Assembly (NCBI GenBank): GCA_907163375.1
Contig: CAJQUW010000578.1
Coordinates: 62,001-126,000, forward strand
Length of the DNA: 64,000 bases
Direction: 5' to 3'
DNA from: Prostheceraeus crozeri
Lineage: Eukaryota; Platyhelminthes; Polycladida; Euryleptidae
Shown here piece after piece: positions 12,304-22,332 of the stretch. The position numbers and the translations under genes were made by a program. How positions within the stretch are numbered: position 1 is the first letter of the stretch; every line of letters begins with the position of its first letter. The notes under the pieces are model-generated. The model was given only the letters and a program-made list of their open reading frames with translations, was not told where the DNA came from and made no database searches.

Positions 12304-12914
12304 CTAAAATCCCAACACTAGAATCCCAAATTAAAAATGAACCACCTTATGAGTGCTGATGCATTTCGTTGACTTTAGTCAACTTGTCAAAGCACTAAAA
12401 TGAATGTTCATTGAAATCATGGAGTATACAAATTCAAAGCACACAAAATACCAAGACATAGGACAAATCATTAACTCAAGAGGAATTCAATGAAGGATGA
12501 AATATCTTAATAAAATGAGATTCTTTAGCCTCTCTCTGTACTCGAGACATCTCAGGTGCTAAAAGAAAAAATGGCATGGCACGAAAACCTTTGCCACAGT
12601 TATTGATGTGGCGGCTTACTTTTAAGATGGAATATCTCTCATTACGAACTTGTTGTCTATGAACTGTCATTCGGGTTTTGAAAAGATCAGCTGTTTGTCC
12701 CACATAAAACTGATTGCATTTATTGCAGGATCTTGTAAATTATGTTGGAAGAATAACAATTCATGTTTTGTTTTATTTCAAATGTTTTTCCGTTAAAATT
12801 CACTGTTTTTCCACATTCTATAATTTCACAGCATTTACATCGTTTCTCCCCACATTTTTGAACGCCAGTTATCGTTGTTCGATTTGCTGATCTTAGATGA
12901 GATAAAATAGATTT
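12293..12914 (-). repeat. Left arm of PLE-1 inverted repeat
   Basis: 622 bp that match 13938-14559 in reverse orientation with constant offset (paired coordinates sum to 26852), so the arms have no net indels. Confidence 0.9.
12352..12396 (-). ncRNA. Hammerhead-ribozyme-like motif, PLE-1 left arm
   Basis: Mirror copy of the motif described at 14456-14500, in the minus-strand PLE-1 copy. Confidence 0.55.
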
Positions 12915-13749
12915 CGGCTGTCTATATGCAGTCATAAATTTGCAGTTTTTGAACTTTTCCAGAACGTTGATACTAGACGATAATGGTTGGATGATTTTTC
13001 CAAAAATGTCAGGATTTTGTTTGTTGTAATCTTGTATGAAGGGAATGATTTTTTTGTTCTCATATTTATTCATGTTAGTTACAAATATATTCGCTCGATA
13101 AATCGCGTCGTCAACTAGACAAGAGGGATATTTTAAGTCAAGTAACCGTCTTTTCAATTCTTCATATCTGTATTGTCTTTTTTCTTCATTCGACACAATA
13201 ATTCTTATTCGTCGTGCTAAATTATAAGGGATATTTCGTATAATATGCTTGGGGTGCGAAGAGTGAAAAGGTACATAGCTCGATGTGTCCGTGGGCTTTT
13301 TGTAAATATCCGTTTCAATGGTATTGTCTTCATTGATCGTTACTTGTACATCCAAAAAATGCAATGATTTATTACTCATTTCTCTCGTAAATTTTATTGA
13401 GGAATGTAATTCATTAATCATGTCGAAAACACATTAGGGTCTCCATAGTCCGCATTCCAAATAATAAAACAATCATCTAAGAATCTTTTCCATGATTTTG
13501 TGATGTCATCGATGTTAGTTGGAAACAATTCTTGAATTTGACTCTACATTCGATCTTCTAAGAATCCCATTACTAAAGTGGCATATGTTGGGGCCACTTT
13601 AGTCCCCATTGCTGTTCCGGAAACTTGAACAAAAAAATCGTCTTCAAACGAAAAATAGTTGTTCTATAATATAAGTCTCATGCCCTCCATTACAAAAGTC
13701 TTTTCAAAGCGGTTCATAATTTTGCCATCAACTTTGCTCAACCAAAAGT
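12476..13749 (-). pseudogene. PLE-1 RT C-terminal part and GIY-YIG endonuclease, minus copy
   Basis: Read on the minus strand, the segment encodes the end of a PLE reverse transcriptase and its endonuclease. The catalytic RT box reads FLDD (near 13470). The 233-codon stretch 13421-12720 includes FLDVQVTI, DIYKKPTD and a Cys-rich linker CGEKRCKCC. The endonuclease part 12703-12476 has VGQTADLFKTR (the GIY-YIG second half) and ends LNSS followed by a stop at 12476. The reading frame is interrupted at several places, including around 12715 and between 13421 and 13749. The copy begins at a 17-bp segment shared with the plus-strand part, so its 5' half is absent. The element would normally reverse-transcribe its RNA at a nicked target. 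Confidence 0.85.
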
Positions 13750-13770
13750 TGAGCAGAAATTTTAAAGCAA

Positions 13771-14376
13771 ATGGTGCCATCTCTGAAAAGCTATTGCAAG
13801 GATACATTTCACTTCCTTGAAAGCTTGCCTGTTTCAGTTGAACAAAATTCTCTTTTGATTAGTTTTGACGTCATCTCTCTGTATACCAACATCCCCCACA
13901 ACTTAGGGTACCAAGCTCTGGACTTTTGGTTGAGCAAATCTATTTTATCTCATCTAAGATCAGCAAATCGAACAACGATAACTGGCGTTCAAAAATGTGG
14001 GGAGAAACGATGTAAATGCTGTGAAATTATAGAATGTGGAAAAACAGTGAATTTTAACGGAAAAACATTTGAAATAAAACAAAACATGAATTGTTATTCT
14101 TCCAACATAATTTACAAGCTCACCTGCAATAAATGCAATCTGTTTTATGTGGGACAAACAGCTGATCTTTTCAAAACCCGAATGACAGTTCATAGACAAC
14201 AAGTTCGTAATGAGAGATATTCCATCTTAAAAGTAAGCCGCCACATCAATAACTGTGGCAAAGGTTTTCGTGCCATGCCATTTTTTCTTTTAGCACCTGA
14301 GATGTCTCGAGTACAGAGAGAGGCTAAAGAATCTCATTTTATTAAGATATTTCATCCTTCATTGAATTCCTCTTGA
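13771..14376 (+). pseudogene. PLE-1 plus copy: RT segment fused to GIY-YIG endonuclease, 201 codons
   Basis: The open frame from ATG 13771 to TGA 14376 reads through an internal deletion. Residues 1-56 are the RT block before and including the first catalytic Asp region (LISFDVISLYTNIPHN). The frame then jumps at about 13938 to the linker and GIY-YIG domain: SHLRSANRTTITG, CGEKRCKCC, CNKCNLFYVGQTADLF. The missing middle, with the second RT catalytic box, is exactly the part present in the neighbouring minus copy. So this is not a working enzyme, though the endonuclease part (about residues 105-201) looks whole. Confidence 0.85.
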
Positions 14377-14559
14377 GTTAATGATTTGTCCTATATCTTG
14401 GTATTTTGTGTGCTTTGAATTTGTATACTCCATGATTTCAATGAACATTCATTTTAGTGCTTTGACAAGTTGACTAAAGTCAACGAAATGCATCAGCACT
14501 CATAAGGTGGTTCATTTTTAATTTGGGATTCTAGTGTTGGGATTTTAGTTATTTATATA
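13938..14559 (+). repeat. Right arm of PLE-1 inverted repeat
   Basis: Partner of 12293-12914; holds the endonuclease coding end, 3' UTR and hammerhead-like motif. Confidence 0.9.
14456..14500 (+). ncRNA. Hammerhead-ribozyme-like motif, PLE-1 right arm (U3-A8 core variant)
   Basis: The 45 nt fold as a type-I hammerhead. Helix I is AGTGCT (14456-14461) with AGCACT (14495-14500), 6 perfect pairs. The seven core bases are TTGACAA (14462-14468). Helix II is GTTGAC with GTCAAC around a TAAA loop. GAAA follows at 14485-14488, then a two-pair helix III within ATGCAT and C at the expected cleavage position. The usual core is CTGANGA; here C3 and G8 are T and A, which keeps a base pair between these two positions. 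Very short helix III is typical of the hammerheads known in PLEs. Activity is not shown. Confidence 0.6.
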
Positions 14560-15113
14560 CTCAACATTTGCTTTTAATACATTTTTTCACTATATATTTA
14601 TGTATATATATAGATGTATATACTACATATATGTATAGACTTTATCATAACGGGGAGAATTTGGCAACAAGAGTTAACATTGATGCAATAGTACCACTCA
14701 AACGAGCGATTATGTATATCTATAAATTAAAAGAAGATTATACGAATTTGGAATTTTTACGAGTGGAATGTAGTATGACTAATTGACTTGTCAGAACCCT
14801 TCGACTAACAACCAGCCAGTTCATCAGGATAGTAAGCTAGTATATCACCTTACAATTATTGCATGAAAGATTTTATTTCAGCCGACATATGTCAACTCTC
14901 AAAAGACTGAGCTGCAGTTGAAGTAAACTGAACGCAATGACTGTTGTAATATCTAAGAATCCCTACATAGAGACCTACAAAATTGTCTTGTTAAGAACAA
15001 AATTTAACGAAACTAAAAGAAAGTATAAAGAAAGAGCCACACAAAAGAAAAGAAATTCTTAAAAGTTCTCCACTGTTCTAATAACTCAATTCAATTTCTT
15101 AATTCAAAATAAT
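14560..15113. other. Short spacer between PLE-1 and PLE-2
   Basis: AT-rich spacer with a TATATGTATA-type tract at 14585-14640. Near 15065-15130 AATTCAATTTCTTAA-like words repeat, possibly the untranslated end of the PLE-2 minus copy. No gene was seen. Confidence 0.4.
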
Positions 15114-18100
15114 TCAATACAATTTCTTAATAAACATAGCTTCCTTCCTTTCCCTTTCTATCTTGGAAGCATTAGGAGATAGCTGATAGAAAGGGGTGAC
15201 ATAGAAGTCTTTGCCACACGTGGCTATATGCTTGCTCACTTTGAGGAAAGAATAGTGAGCACTATAAACCTGCTGTCGATGAACGGTAATTCGCCTTCTA
15301 AAAGTGTCCCCGGTTTGGCCAATATAATATTCACGACAATTCCGACATTGCAATTTGTAAATGACATTAGACGATGTATAGGTAAGGTTCTGATTTATCT
15401 CAAAATGTTTGGTGCCGAAAGGGGTCGCAAGCTTTACAGCGACTATCATTACAGCGCCGGACCCCGAAAATAGTCATGCTATTATTGTTGGAGAGGGTAG
15501 AAATCAATGGTCTGGGTTGGCGAAAAGTTGACCAAAGCTCGCAATTACGGAAGGATTTTATAAAAGGCAAGGTACTGGACAAAAGTTTGATCATCTCTTT
15601 GAAAATATTCGGATTATTTCTGTTGTATATTCTAATGAAGGGAATAACAGTTTTGTGCGATTGATCTCTAGCTCTGGTTATTTGGGATTCAGCTTTACGA
15701 ATAGCATCGTCTATTAGATTGTTAGGATAACGTAGAGTCAATAATTTCATTTTCAGCTCGTGATATCTTTTGTCACGTACAGGTTTATCGGAGACGATGC
15801 GCTTAATACGATGCGCCAAACTATACGGAATATTATGGAGAATATGACGGGGATGGGCCGAATTGAATGGTACGAAATTCATTGTATATGTTAGCTTACG
15901 GTAGATATCTGTATGAATAGATTTTGAGTTGCAATCATATATAACTTCGACATCTAGAAAATTCATACTTTTACTGTCCATACTTTTAGTGAATTTAATG
16001 GATGGATGTAAATTTTGAATGATGTCATAAAATTCATCAGCGCCACCGTATTCACTTCTCCAAATAATCCAACACTCATCGAGATAGCGCAGCCAAAAGT
16101 GTTCAATTTCATGAGCTACATTCGGATAGATCTCCCGAAGCTTCATGTACATTTGCATTTCCAAATATCCCATTACCAACGAAGCATAAGTTGGGGCAAC
16201 TTTTGTGCCCATCGCAGTGCCAGCATTTGTAAAAATACTTCATCTTCAAATGAGAAATAATTCCGTTGAGCACAAGTTTTAGACCATTTAAAATCATATT
16301 CTTATTAAAACGGATAGGAATGCTATCTTTACAATTCTCAATCCAATATTCTATAGCTTTATAACCAAGCTCGTGCGGTATATTAGTGTACAAAGATATC
16401 ACGTCAAGCGTTATAAAAGAAAAATCACCTTCAATCGTCTTGGGTAAACTGTTTAAAAATTGGAAAGTGTCCCTGCAATGACTGCTGATATTAGGCAGAA
16501 TTAACTTCAGAATTTCATTCAATAAATTACTGAGATGACTGGTAGGAGGGGAGAAAAGCAACTGGAAATTATGGGACGGAACCTGAGATCTGAAGGAGCT
16601 GATTTCGAGATATAACCATATTTATCAGGAACAATATTAGAAAAGTAATTTCTCTCTTTATGCAGCTTCGGTAATCCGTACACATACGGTAATCTAGGAT
16701 GAAACTTAGTTAATTATTATATTTCAGTAGAAGTCAAACACATGTTATTTTGCTTGCAAGATGAGAAGATTTCGTTTAGAGTGGTTTGACAATTACAAGA
16801 TGTGATCTTTTGGTAAGTACTGCTGTCAGAAAGATGTTCCTGCTTCATACGGTTACTGTTAAAATGATATTGCAAAATTACCAGCGCAAAATATGAAGAT
16901 TTGTCATATTTCGCATTAAGCTTAAAGCATCAGACTCTCTTTTAGTCATATTGTACTGTATTTCCTGCCACCCTCAATGTTACTGATAACGGATTTTGAT
17001 TGATTTTCCATCAGTTGTATAATATGATCCAAGTCTACGTTAAGACCCTTGGAGGGTAGGAAATCAGATTTACTGTAGCATATACTATAAACATCTTTAT
17101 CATAAGAATCATGAAAGAAATCTTGTAAACGAAGTCTTCTGTAGAATTCATCTATATTTGACTCTAATTCGTTCGCATTCCTTTTAGGTATAGAGGCGAA
17201 CTTGTTCCCTTTGGATAGAAGCATTTTGCAGTCATCATTGAGATCTTCATTTGATAGATTGTAAACAGAGACACTGTCTAATATAAAAAAAAATTATTGG
17301 TCATATTCTGAGGTGCGTTATAATCATGTTCAAAAGCACTACCTTAATGATAATTGTAATTTGAATTCTCATCGGAAGTTATTGTAGGTTCGATATTATT
17401 GTTAAGAAAATTTTGTTTTCTGACATCATTCCTTCTGAAATTTCTACTACGTTGACTAAATCGATTGTAATTAGTCCTCGAATAATTTGTATTCTGATAA
17501 TTTCTATTATTTTGGAAATTTCTGAATCGGTTGTTTGGGTTACGGAGATTTTGAAAATTGGGCCTAACATTATAACTGGGCTCATTAAAGTTTATTCTTG
17601 CACTTTTAGGGGGACCGTCCATCGGCAGAAGATGTACATCAGAAAGAGCACTTTTTCTCCCAAACTAACTTACTAATGTTTTCTTGCTTTTCAGCGTCCA
17701 AATTCCATTTAGCAAGCTGTTCTTGCTCTTTTAGCGGATCATGACTCTGGTTAATCTTGGCAGCCATTTCACCTTCTATTCGGGAAACGTAATCTTTTTT
17801 CACAGAAGACACCATGCGAAGTCGCAAAATCTCATGTGCGACTTCCTCAGTCATTAACTCTCTCTCTCGAGTTCCCTTTCCATTAAAGATTGTTGAAATT
17901 TAGGGTTTCTGAAAAATTTTTTTGGAACTTTAGGAATTGCAGCATTTAGTGCTTCTTCGTATATATTCGTAATCATTTCATTGCGCAGATATTCATAAAA
18001 TGCAAATTTTCGTTGACTTTCGTTACATTCAATGTCCTGAATACCATATTTATAACTTTTTACCATTTCCGTAGATATACCATCAAACTTTGTTTCTATT

Positions 18101-18180
18101 TCTGTTTTCAATTTCAGTATTTTAACAATTAAGTCTTTTTTGAGTGAGGTGAAAAGAACATTATTCATTTCTTGCATCAA
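15114..18180 (-). pseudogene. PLE-2 minus copy: N-terminal region, RT and GIY-YIG endonuclease
   Basis: Going from 18180 downward: a 108-codon charged, coiled-coil-like frame (18180-17854); a 71-codon frame (17854-17639); an unusual Asn/Arg/Phe-rich stretch (17622-17344, with RFRNFQNNRNYQN) suggestive of an RNA-binding low-complexity tail; a 92-codon frame with LLSKGNKFASIPK, a motif near the start of PLE RTs (17224-16946); the RT core (LPYVYGLPKLHK near 16670-16700, LDVISLYTNIPHE near 16380-16420); a 270-codon frame 16212-15400; and the endonuclease 15449-15114 (CRNCREYYIGQTGDTFRRR). Frames change at several points, so the copy is dead. The RT catalytic box reads YLDE instead of the normal YxDD. 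Confidence 0.85.
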
Positions 18181-19608
18181 TTGAATTCTCCCCTCCTACC
18201 AGTCATCTCAGTAATTTATTGAATGAAATTCTGAAGTTAATTCTGCCTAATATCAGCAGTCATTGCAGGAACACTTTCCAATTTTTAAACAGTTTACCCA
18301 AGACGATTGAAGGTGATTTTTCTTTTATAACGCTTGACGTGATATCTTTGTACACTAATATACCGCACGAGGTTGGTTATAAAGCTATAGAATATTGGAT
18401 TGAGAATTGTAAAGATAGCATTCCTATCCGTTTTAATAAGAATATGACTTTAAATGGTCTAAAACTTGTGCTCAAACGGAATTATTTCTCATTTGAAGAT
18501 GAAGTATTTTTACAAATGCTGGCACTGCGATGGGCACAAAAGTTGCCCCAACTTATGCTTCGTTGGTAATGGGATATTTGGAAATGCAAATGTACATGAA
18601 GCTTCGGGAGATCTATCCGAATGTAGCTCATGAAATTGAACACTTTTGGCTGCGCTATCTCGATGAGTGTTGGATTATTTGGAGAAGTGAATACGGTGGC
18701 GCTGATGAATTTTATGACATCATTCAAAATTTACATCCATCCATTAAATTCACTAAAAGTATGGACAGTAAAAGTATGAATTTTCTAGATGTCGAAGTTA
18801 TATATGATTGCAACTCAAAATCTATTCATACAGATATCTACCGTAAGCTAACATATACAATGAATTTCGTACCATTCAATTCGGCCCATCCCCGTCATAT
18901 TCTCCATAATATTCCGTATAGTTTGGCGCATCGTATTAAGCGCATCGTCTCCGATAAACCTGTACGTGACAAAAGATATCACGAGCTGAAAATGAAATTA
19001 TTGACTCTACGTTATCCTAACAATCTAATAGACGATGCTATTCGTAAAGCTGAATCCCAAATAACCAGAGCTAGAGATCAATCGCACAAAACTGTTATTC
19101 CCTTCATTAGAATATACAACAGAAATAATCCGAATATTTTCAAAGAGATGATCAAACTTTTGTCCAGTACCTTGCCTTTTATAAAATCCTTCCGTAATTG
19201 CGAGCTTTGGTCAACTTTTCGCCAACCCAGACCATTGATTTCTACCCTCTCCAACAATAATAGCATGACTATTTTCGGGGTCCGGCGCTGTAATGATAGT
19301 CGCTGTAAAGCTTGCGACCCCTTTCGGCACCAAACATTTTGAGATAAATCAGAACCTTACCTATACATCGTCTAATGTCATTTACAAATTGCAATGTCGG
19401 AATTGTCGTGAATATTATATTGGCCAAACCGGGGACACTTTTAGAAGGCGAATTACCGTTCATCGACAGCAGGTTTATAGTGCTCACTATTCTTTCCTCA
19501 AAGTGAGCAAGCATATAGCCACGTGTGGCAAAGACTTCTATGTCACCCCTTTCTATCAGCTATCTCCTAATGCTTCCAAGATAGAAAGGGAAAGGAAGGA
19601 AGCTATGA
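15114..19608. mobile_element. PLE-2: Penelope-like element, inverted pair
   Basis: A second, distinct PLE. The long minus-strand copy runs from about 18185 down to 15114. A 5'-truncated plus-strand copy runs 18185-19608. The shared part (about 15128-16553 against 18185-19608) is a nearly perfect inverted repeat with only a few differences, including one single-base indel near 16257/18476. The centre, 16560-18185, is present only in minus orientation and holds the N-terminal coding region. The plus copy stops abruptly at 19608, where another element's inverted repeat begins, while the minus copy continues past the endonuclease stop. Confidence 0.9.
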
Positions 19609-19616
19609 TTATTTAG
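18190..19616 (+). pseudogene. PLE-2 plus copy: 5'-truncated RT and endonuclease
   Basis: The copy starts inside the RT (SHLSNLLNEILKLILPN, 18200-18250) and follows the same frames as the minus copy: 18219-18569, 18530-19342 (270 codons, identical in sequence to the minus-strand frame) and 19293-19616 (endonuclease). It carries the same frame change at about 18520 and the same YLDE box (residues 43-46 of the 270-codon frame), so both defects predate the inverted duplication. The last codons diverge because the element is cut off at 19608. Confidence 0.85.
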
Positions 19617-19634
19617 AGAATGTCTGTCTTATTT
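19612..19634 (+). repeat. Left 23-bp inverted repeat of the recombinase element
   Basis: Perfect reverse match to 23951-23973. Confidence 0.85.
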
Positions 19635-19743
19635 CCCATGTAGGCTAAATATCCTATCAAATATATTTTCTTTTTTTGTAAGAATACCTTTACTTTAAGA
19701 AATATATTTGCCAAAGACATGAATATGCACGCAAAATAGCAGT

Positions 19744-20026
19744 AATTGTACTCCTAGATATCATTGCACTACACATGTTAAGAAATCTAGGAATCAATGA
19801 GTAACGATATAGGCCTATTAAATGCATGTAAAAATAGCGATAGTAATATTATATCTATAATGTTACAATAGTATAAAATTTTATATGATCTATATTTAAT
19901 AATCTATATGATTATAATACTATAATAATATCATCGCTATTTTTACATGAATTTACATCGTTACTCATCGATTCCTAGATTTTTTAACATGTGCAGTGCA
20001 ACGATATCCAGGAGTAGGCTACAATT
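19744..20026. mobile_element. Foldback (MITE-like) element, 283 bp
   Basis: Two arms of about 110 bp pair with each other. The left begins ATTGTACTCCTAGATATC and contains GTAAAAATAGCGAT. The right contains ATCGCTATTTTTAC and ends GATATCCAGGAGTAG...ACAATT. The loop is AT-rich. There is no coding capacity. The arms differ by substitutions and small gaps, so it is not brand new. A separate short hairpin (AAGATGAACAATTCATCTT) follows at about 20028-20046. Confidence 0.7.
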
Positions 20027-20149
20027 ATAAGATGAACAATTCATCTTAATAAGATGAAATAACATAAACGATGTACTTCTAAATAATTTGACTGTGATCG
20101 TATGATTTAATTCAACTTAGTCTACCTGTTTATTTTTAGCCTTTTAGCT

Positions 20150-22292
20150 TTTAAGCCTTTTTTTGACCATGTAACTGTTATAGTAAATCCTTTTTCCTCG
20201 TGTGCTTCGACGGAGACTTCGCACAGTACGAAGGTTATCGATTTCCGAAGTTCTCAACTTCATGTTGTTCAAGAGTACATGGAAAGTATTTCTTGGAATA
20301 AAGCCATGGAGAGCATGACTATTGACGAAGCCTGCAATTTCTTCTATTATCATGTCAATTATTGTGTATCATTACTACCGTGTGATTATGTGAAAACATC
20401 AGTCCGAGACAAACCGTGGATAACTGAAGCAGTTAAAGTGGTTATTAATAAAAGATACAACGTTTATCGATCCAAGAACTGGTTTCTGTATCACCATTAC
20501 AGAGAAAAGTCAAAGAAAATGATTTACAAAGCCAAGTTAGCCTGGTCAGAAAGAATGAGGAATGAAAATCGCTCTACATGGAAAATTTATAAGAAAGTTA
20601 CGAACAGTCAGAGAAATACCTCTTGGTTGAATGGTTTAGTGAATGGATCTTCAGAAACACTCCCTCAATTACTTGAGAAACTTAATCATATTTATTCCTT
20701 GAGCATGAATGCTGCTGATATAGACTTTCAACCAAAGCCATTCCCTTTTACATTCCCGTTTTATTTTACGGCAGAGGAAACAGAAGATCTTCTATCTAAG
20801 GTAAATCCAAAAAAGGGGATGTCTTCTGATATGGTTCCAGCTATTGTATGGAAAAAGCTCTCATCTTTCCTGGCTGAGCCTTTGAGTATTGTGTATAACA
20901 GATACCTTCAATTTGCTGACTTGCCAGCGATGTGGAAGAAAGCCCACGTGACTCCCATCCCGAAATGTCAATCTCCCACAATCCATGATACCCGACCGAT
21001 CTCCAAATTACCTATCCCAGAACTGATTTTTGAAAAGAAACTCATTTCGATATTTAGAAGGGAATTTGCTAATAGAACGGATCAAGCTCAATATGGGTAT
21101 AGAGTTAAAAGCTCAACAAGCTGTGCCCTTATAGAAGTTGAGAACTTTATTTCTTCAAATTTGCAAAGGAAGAATGCTATTTGTTGCCATCTTTGCACAA
21201 TTGATTTAGTCAAGGGTTTTGACAAAGTTTCGCACAATCTCCTTTGAAGCAAAATGTTAAAGGACAATTTTAACAACTTCCTGTCCACTTTCATAAGCAA
21301 TTATTTGAAAAATCGGTTCCAGCGTGTTAAATGGAAAAATCAAAAGAGTAACTGCTACATGCCTATCACCAGTGGCATTCCACAAGGATCTTCGATTGGA
21401 CCCTTTATCTTCACATACTTCATCTCCGATCTCATAATGCAGGAAATTTCTGACAGACTTCTTGTCAAATACGCCGACGACATTACTATCTGTGGAGTGA
21501 TTTACAAAGACTCCGATGTCAGTTCCGCCTTATCTCCTTTTAATACTGTTTGTGACTGGATTGACGATAACTTCATGACACTCAGTAGTAATAAAAGCCA
21601 GCAAATGTTCTTTTCAGTACGTAAAGCAGACAATTTTGACCAATACGCATTGCCCAACATTCCTGTCGTGAGCAGTGTTAAACTGCTGGGAGTTACCTTT
21701 GACAGTCATTTGAAATGGTCAAATCATTGCGAAAACATCAGCAAGCGAGCTTCATCCCGTTTATGGGCACTTCGGCAGTTGAAACCCTTCCTTCCGAAGC
21801 AAGTAATTGTTGAGATTTACAACTCAACAATTCGAAGCATATTGGAATACGGTTGTCCTCTATTTACGTCCCTATTTAAGAAAGAATGCGATCTCTTAGA
21901 GTCAGTGCAAAGTCGAATTGTGTGTGGCACATCAAGTTGTCCATGTGGATACTTCTTGCCTCTTGAGTATCGCCGAAATTTGCTTTCATTTAAGCTATTT
22001 ACGATTGTAGTGAATGACCAGACTCATCCTATTCACCACCTTGTTCCGTCGCGTCTCCCTCGCTCGGGAAAATTCAGTTTACCGAAATGCAAACTTGACT
22101 TGCGACGAAAGTCCTTCATTTTTTTAGTATGTGCAAGCTAGCGAACAGCGGATTCACTTTGTAACTTATTACTTTGTTTTTGTTCATATGATTTGTGTTT
22201 ATATTCTCACGTGAAAAAGTCTCACGATTTTAGTATTGAGACTGTATTACTTCAATAAACGTTATTTATTATTATTATTATTTATTTATTTA
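20150..22292 (+). mobile_element. 5'-truncated LINE with an (ATT)n tail
   Basis: The fragment begins in the last part of an apurinic-type endonuclease domain (DHVTVIVNP near 20165-20191), runs through the RT, and ends in an (ATT)n/(TTTA)n tract at 22262-22292, typical of CR1/L2-group LINEs. The coding frame is listed separately. It lies tail-to-tail with the recombinase gene, separated by about 40 bp. Confidence 0.8.
20165..22141 (+). pseudogene. LINE ORF2 fragment: end of endonuclease and reverse transcriptase
   Basis: One frame is open from upstream of 20165 to a TGA at 21245-21247, then a second frame from ATG 21254 continues the same protein to 22141. Features in order: endonuclease C-terminus (DHV), a linker rich in basic residues (20400-20620), RT motifs with RPISKLPIPELIFEK (about 20994-21038), GFDKVSHNLL at the nonsense codon, GIPQGSSIGPFIF (about 21374-21412) and the catalytic YADD (about 21470-21481), then LLGVTFDSHLKWSNH. 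The C-terminus ends at 22141 after RKSFIFLV. A single nonsense codon plus the missing 5' part make it inactive. The RT would copy the element RNA at a nick made by the endonuclease. The clade was not resolved beyond CR1/Jockey group. Confidence 0.85.
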
Positions 22293-22332
22293 GAAGTCCA
22301 TGCAGAAAACAAATCATCTTTAATATCATAAA

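Larger units (their letters stand above)
12293..14559. mobile_element. PLE-1: Penelope-like element, inverted pair
   Basis: This is a Penelope-like retroelement arranged as two facing-away copies. The minus-strand copy runs 13749 to 12293 and carries the later part of the reverse transcriptase plus the GIY-YIG endonuclease. The plus-strand part 13750-14559 carries an earlier RT segment (13771-13938) joined directly to the endonuclease and 3' end (13938-14559). The last 622 bp are an essentially perfect inverted repeat (12293-12914 against 13938-14559). A (TA)n tract adjoins the left end. Each outer end has a hammerhead-like motif. RT and GIY-YIG coding together is diagnostic of PLEs; the Cys-rich linker before the endonuclease resembles Neptune-type PLEs (inferred). 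Confidence 0.9.
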
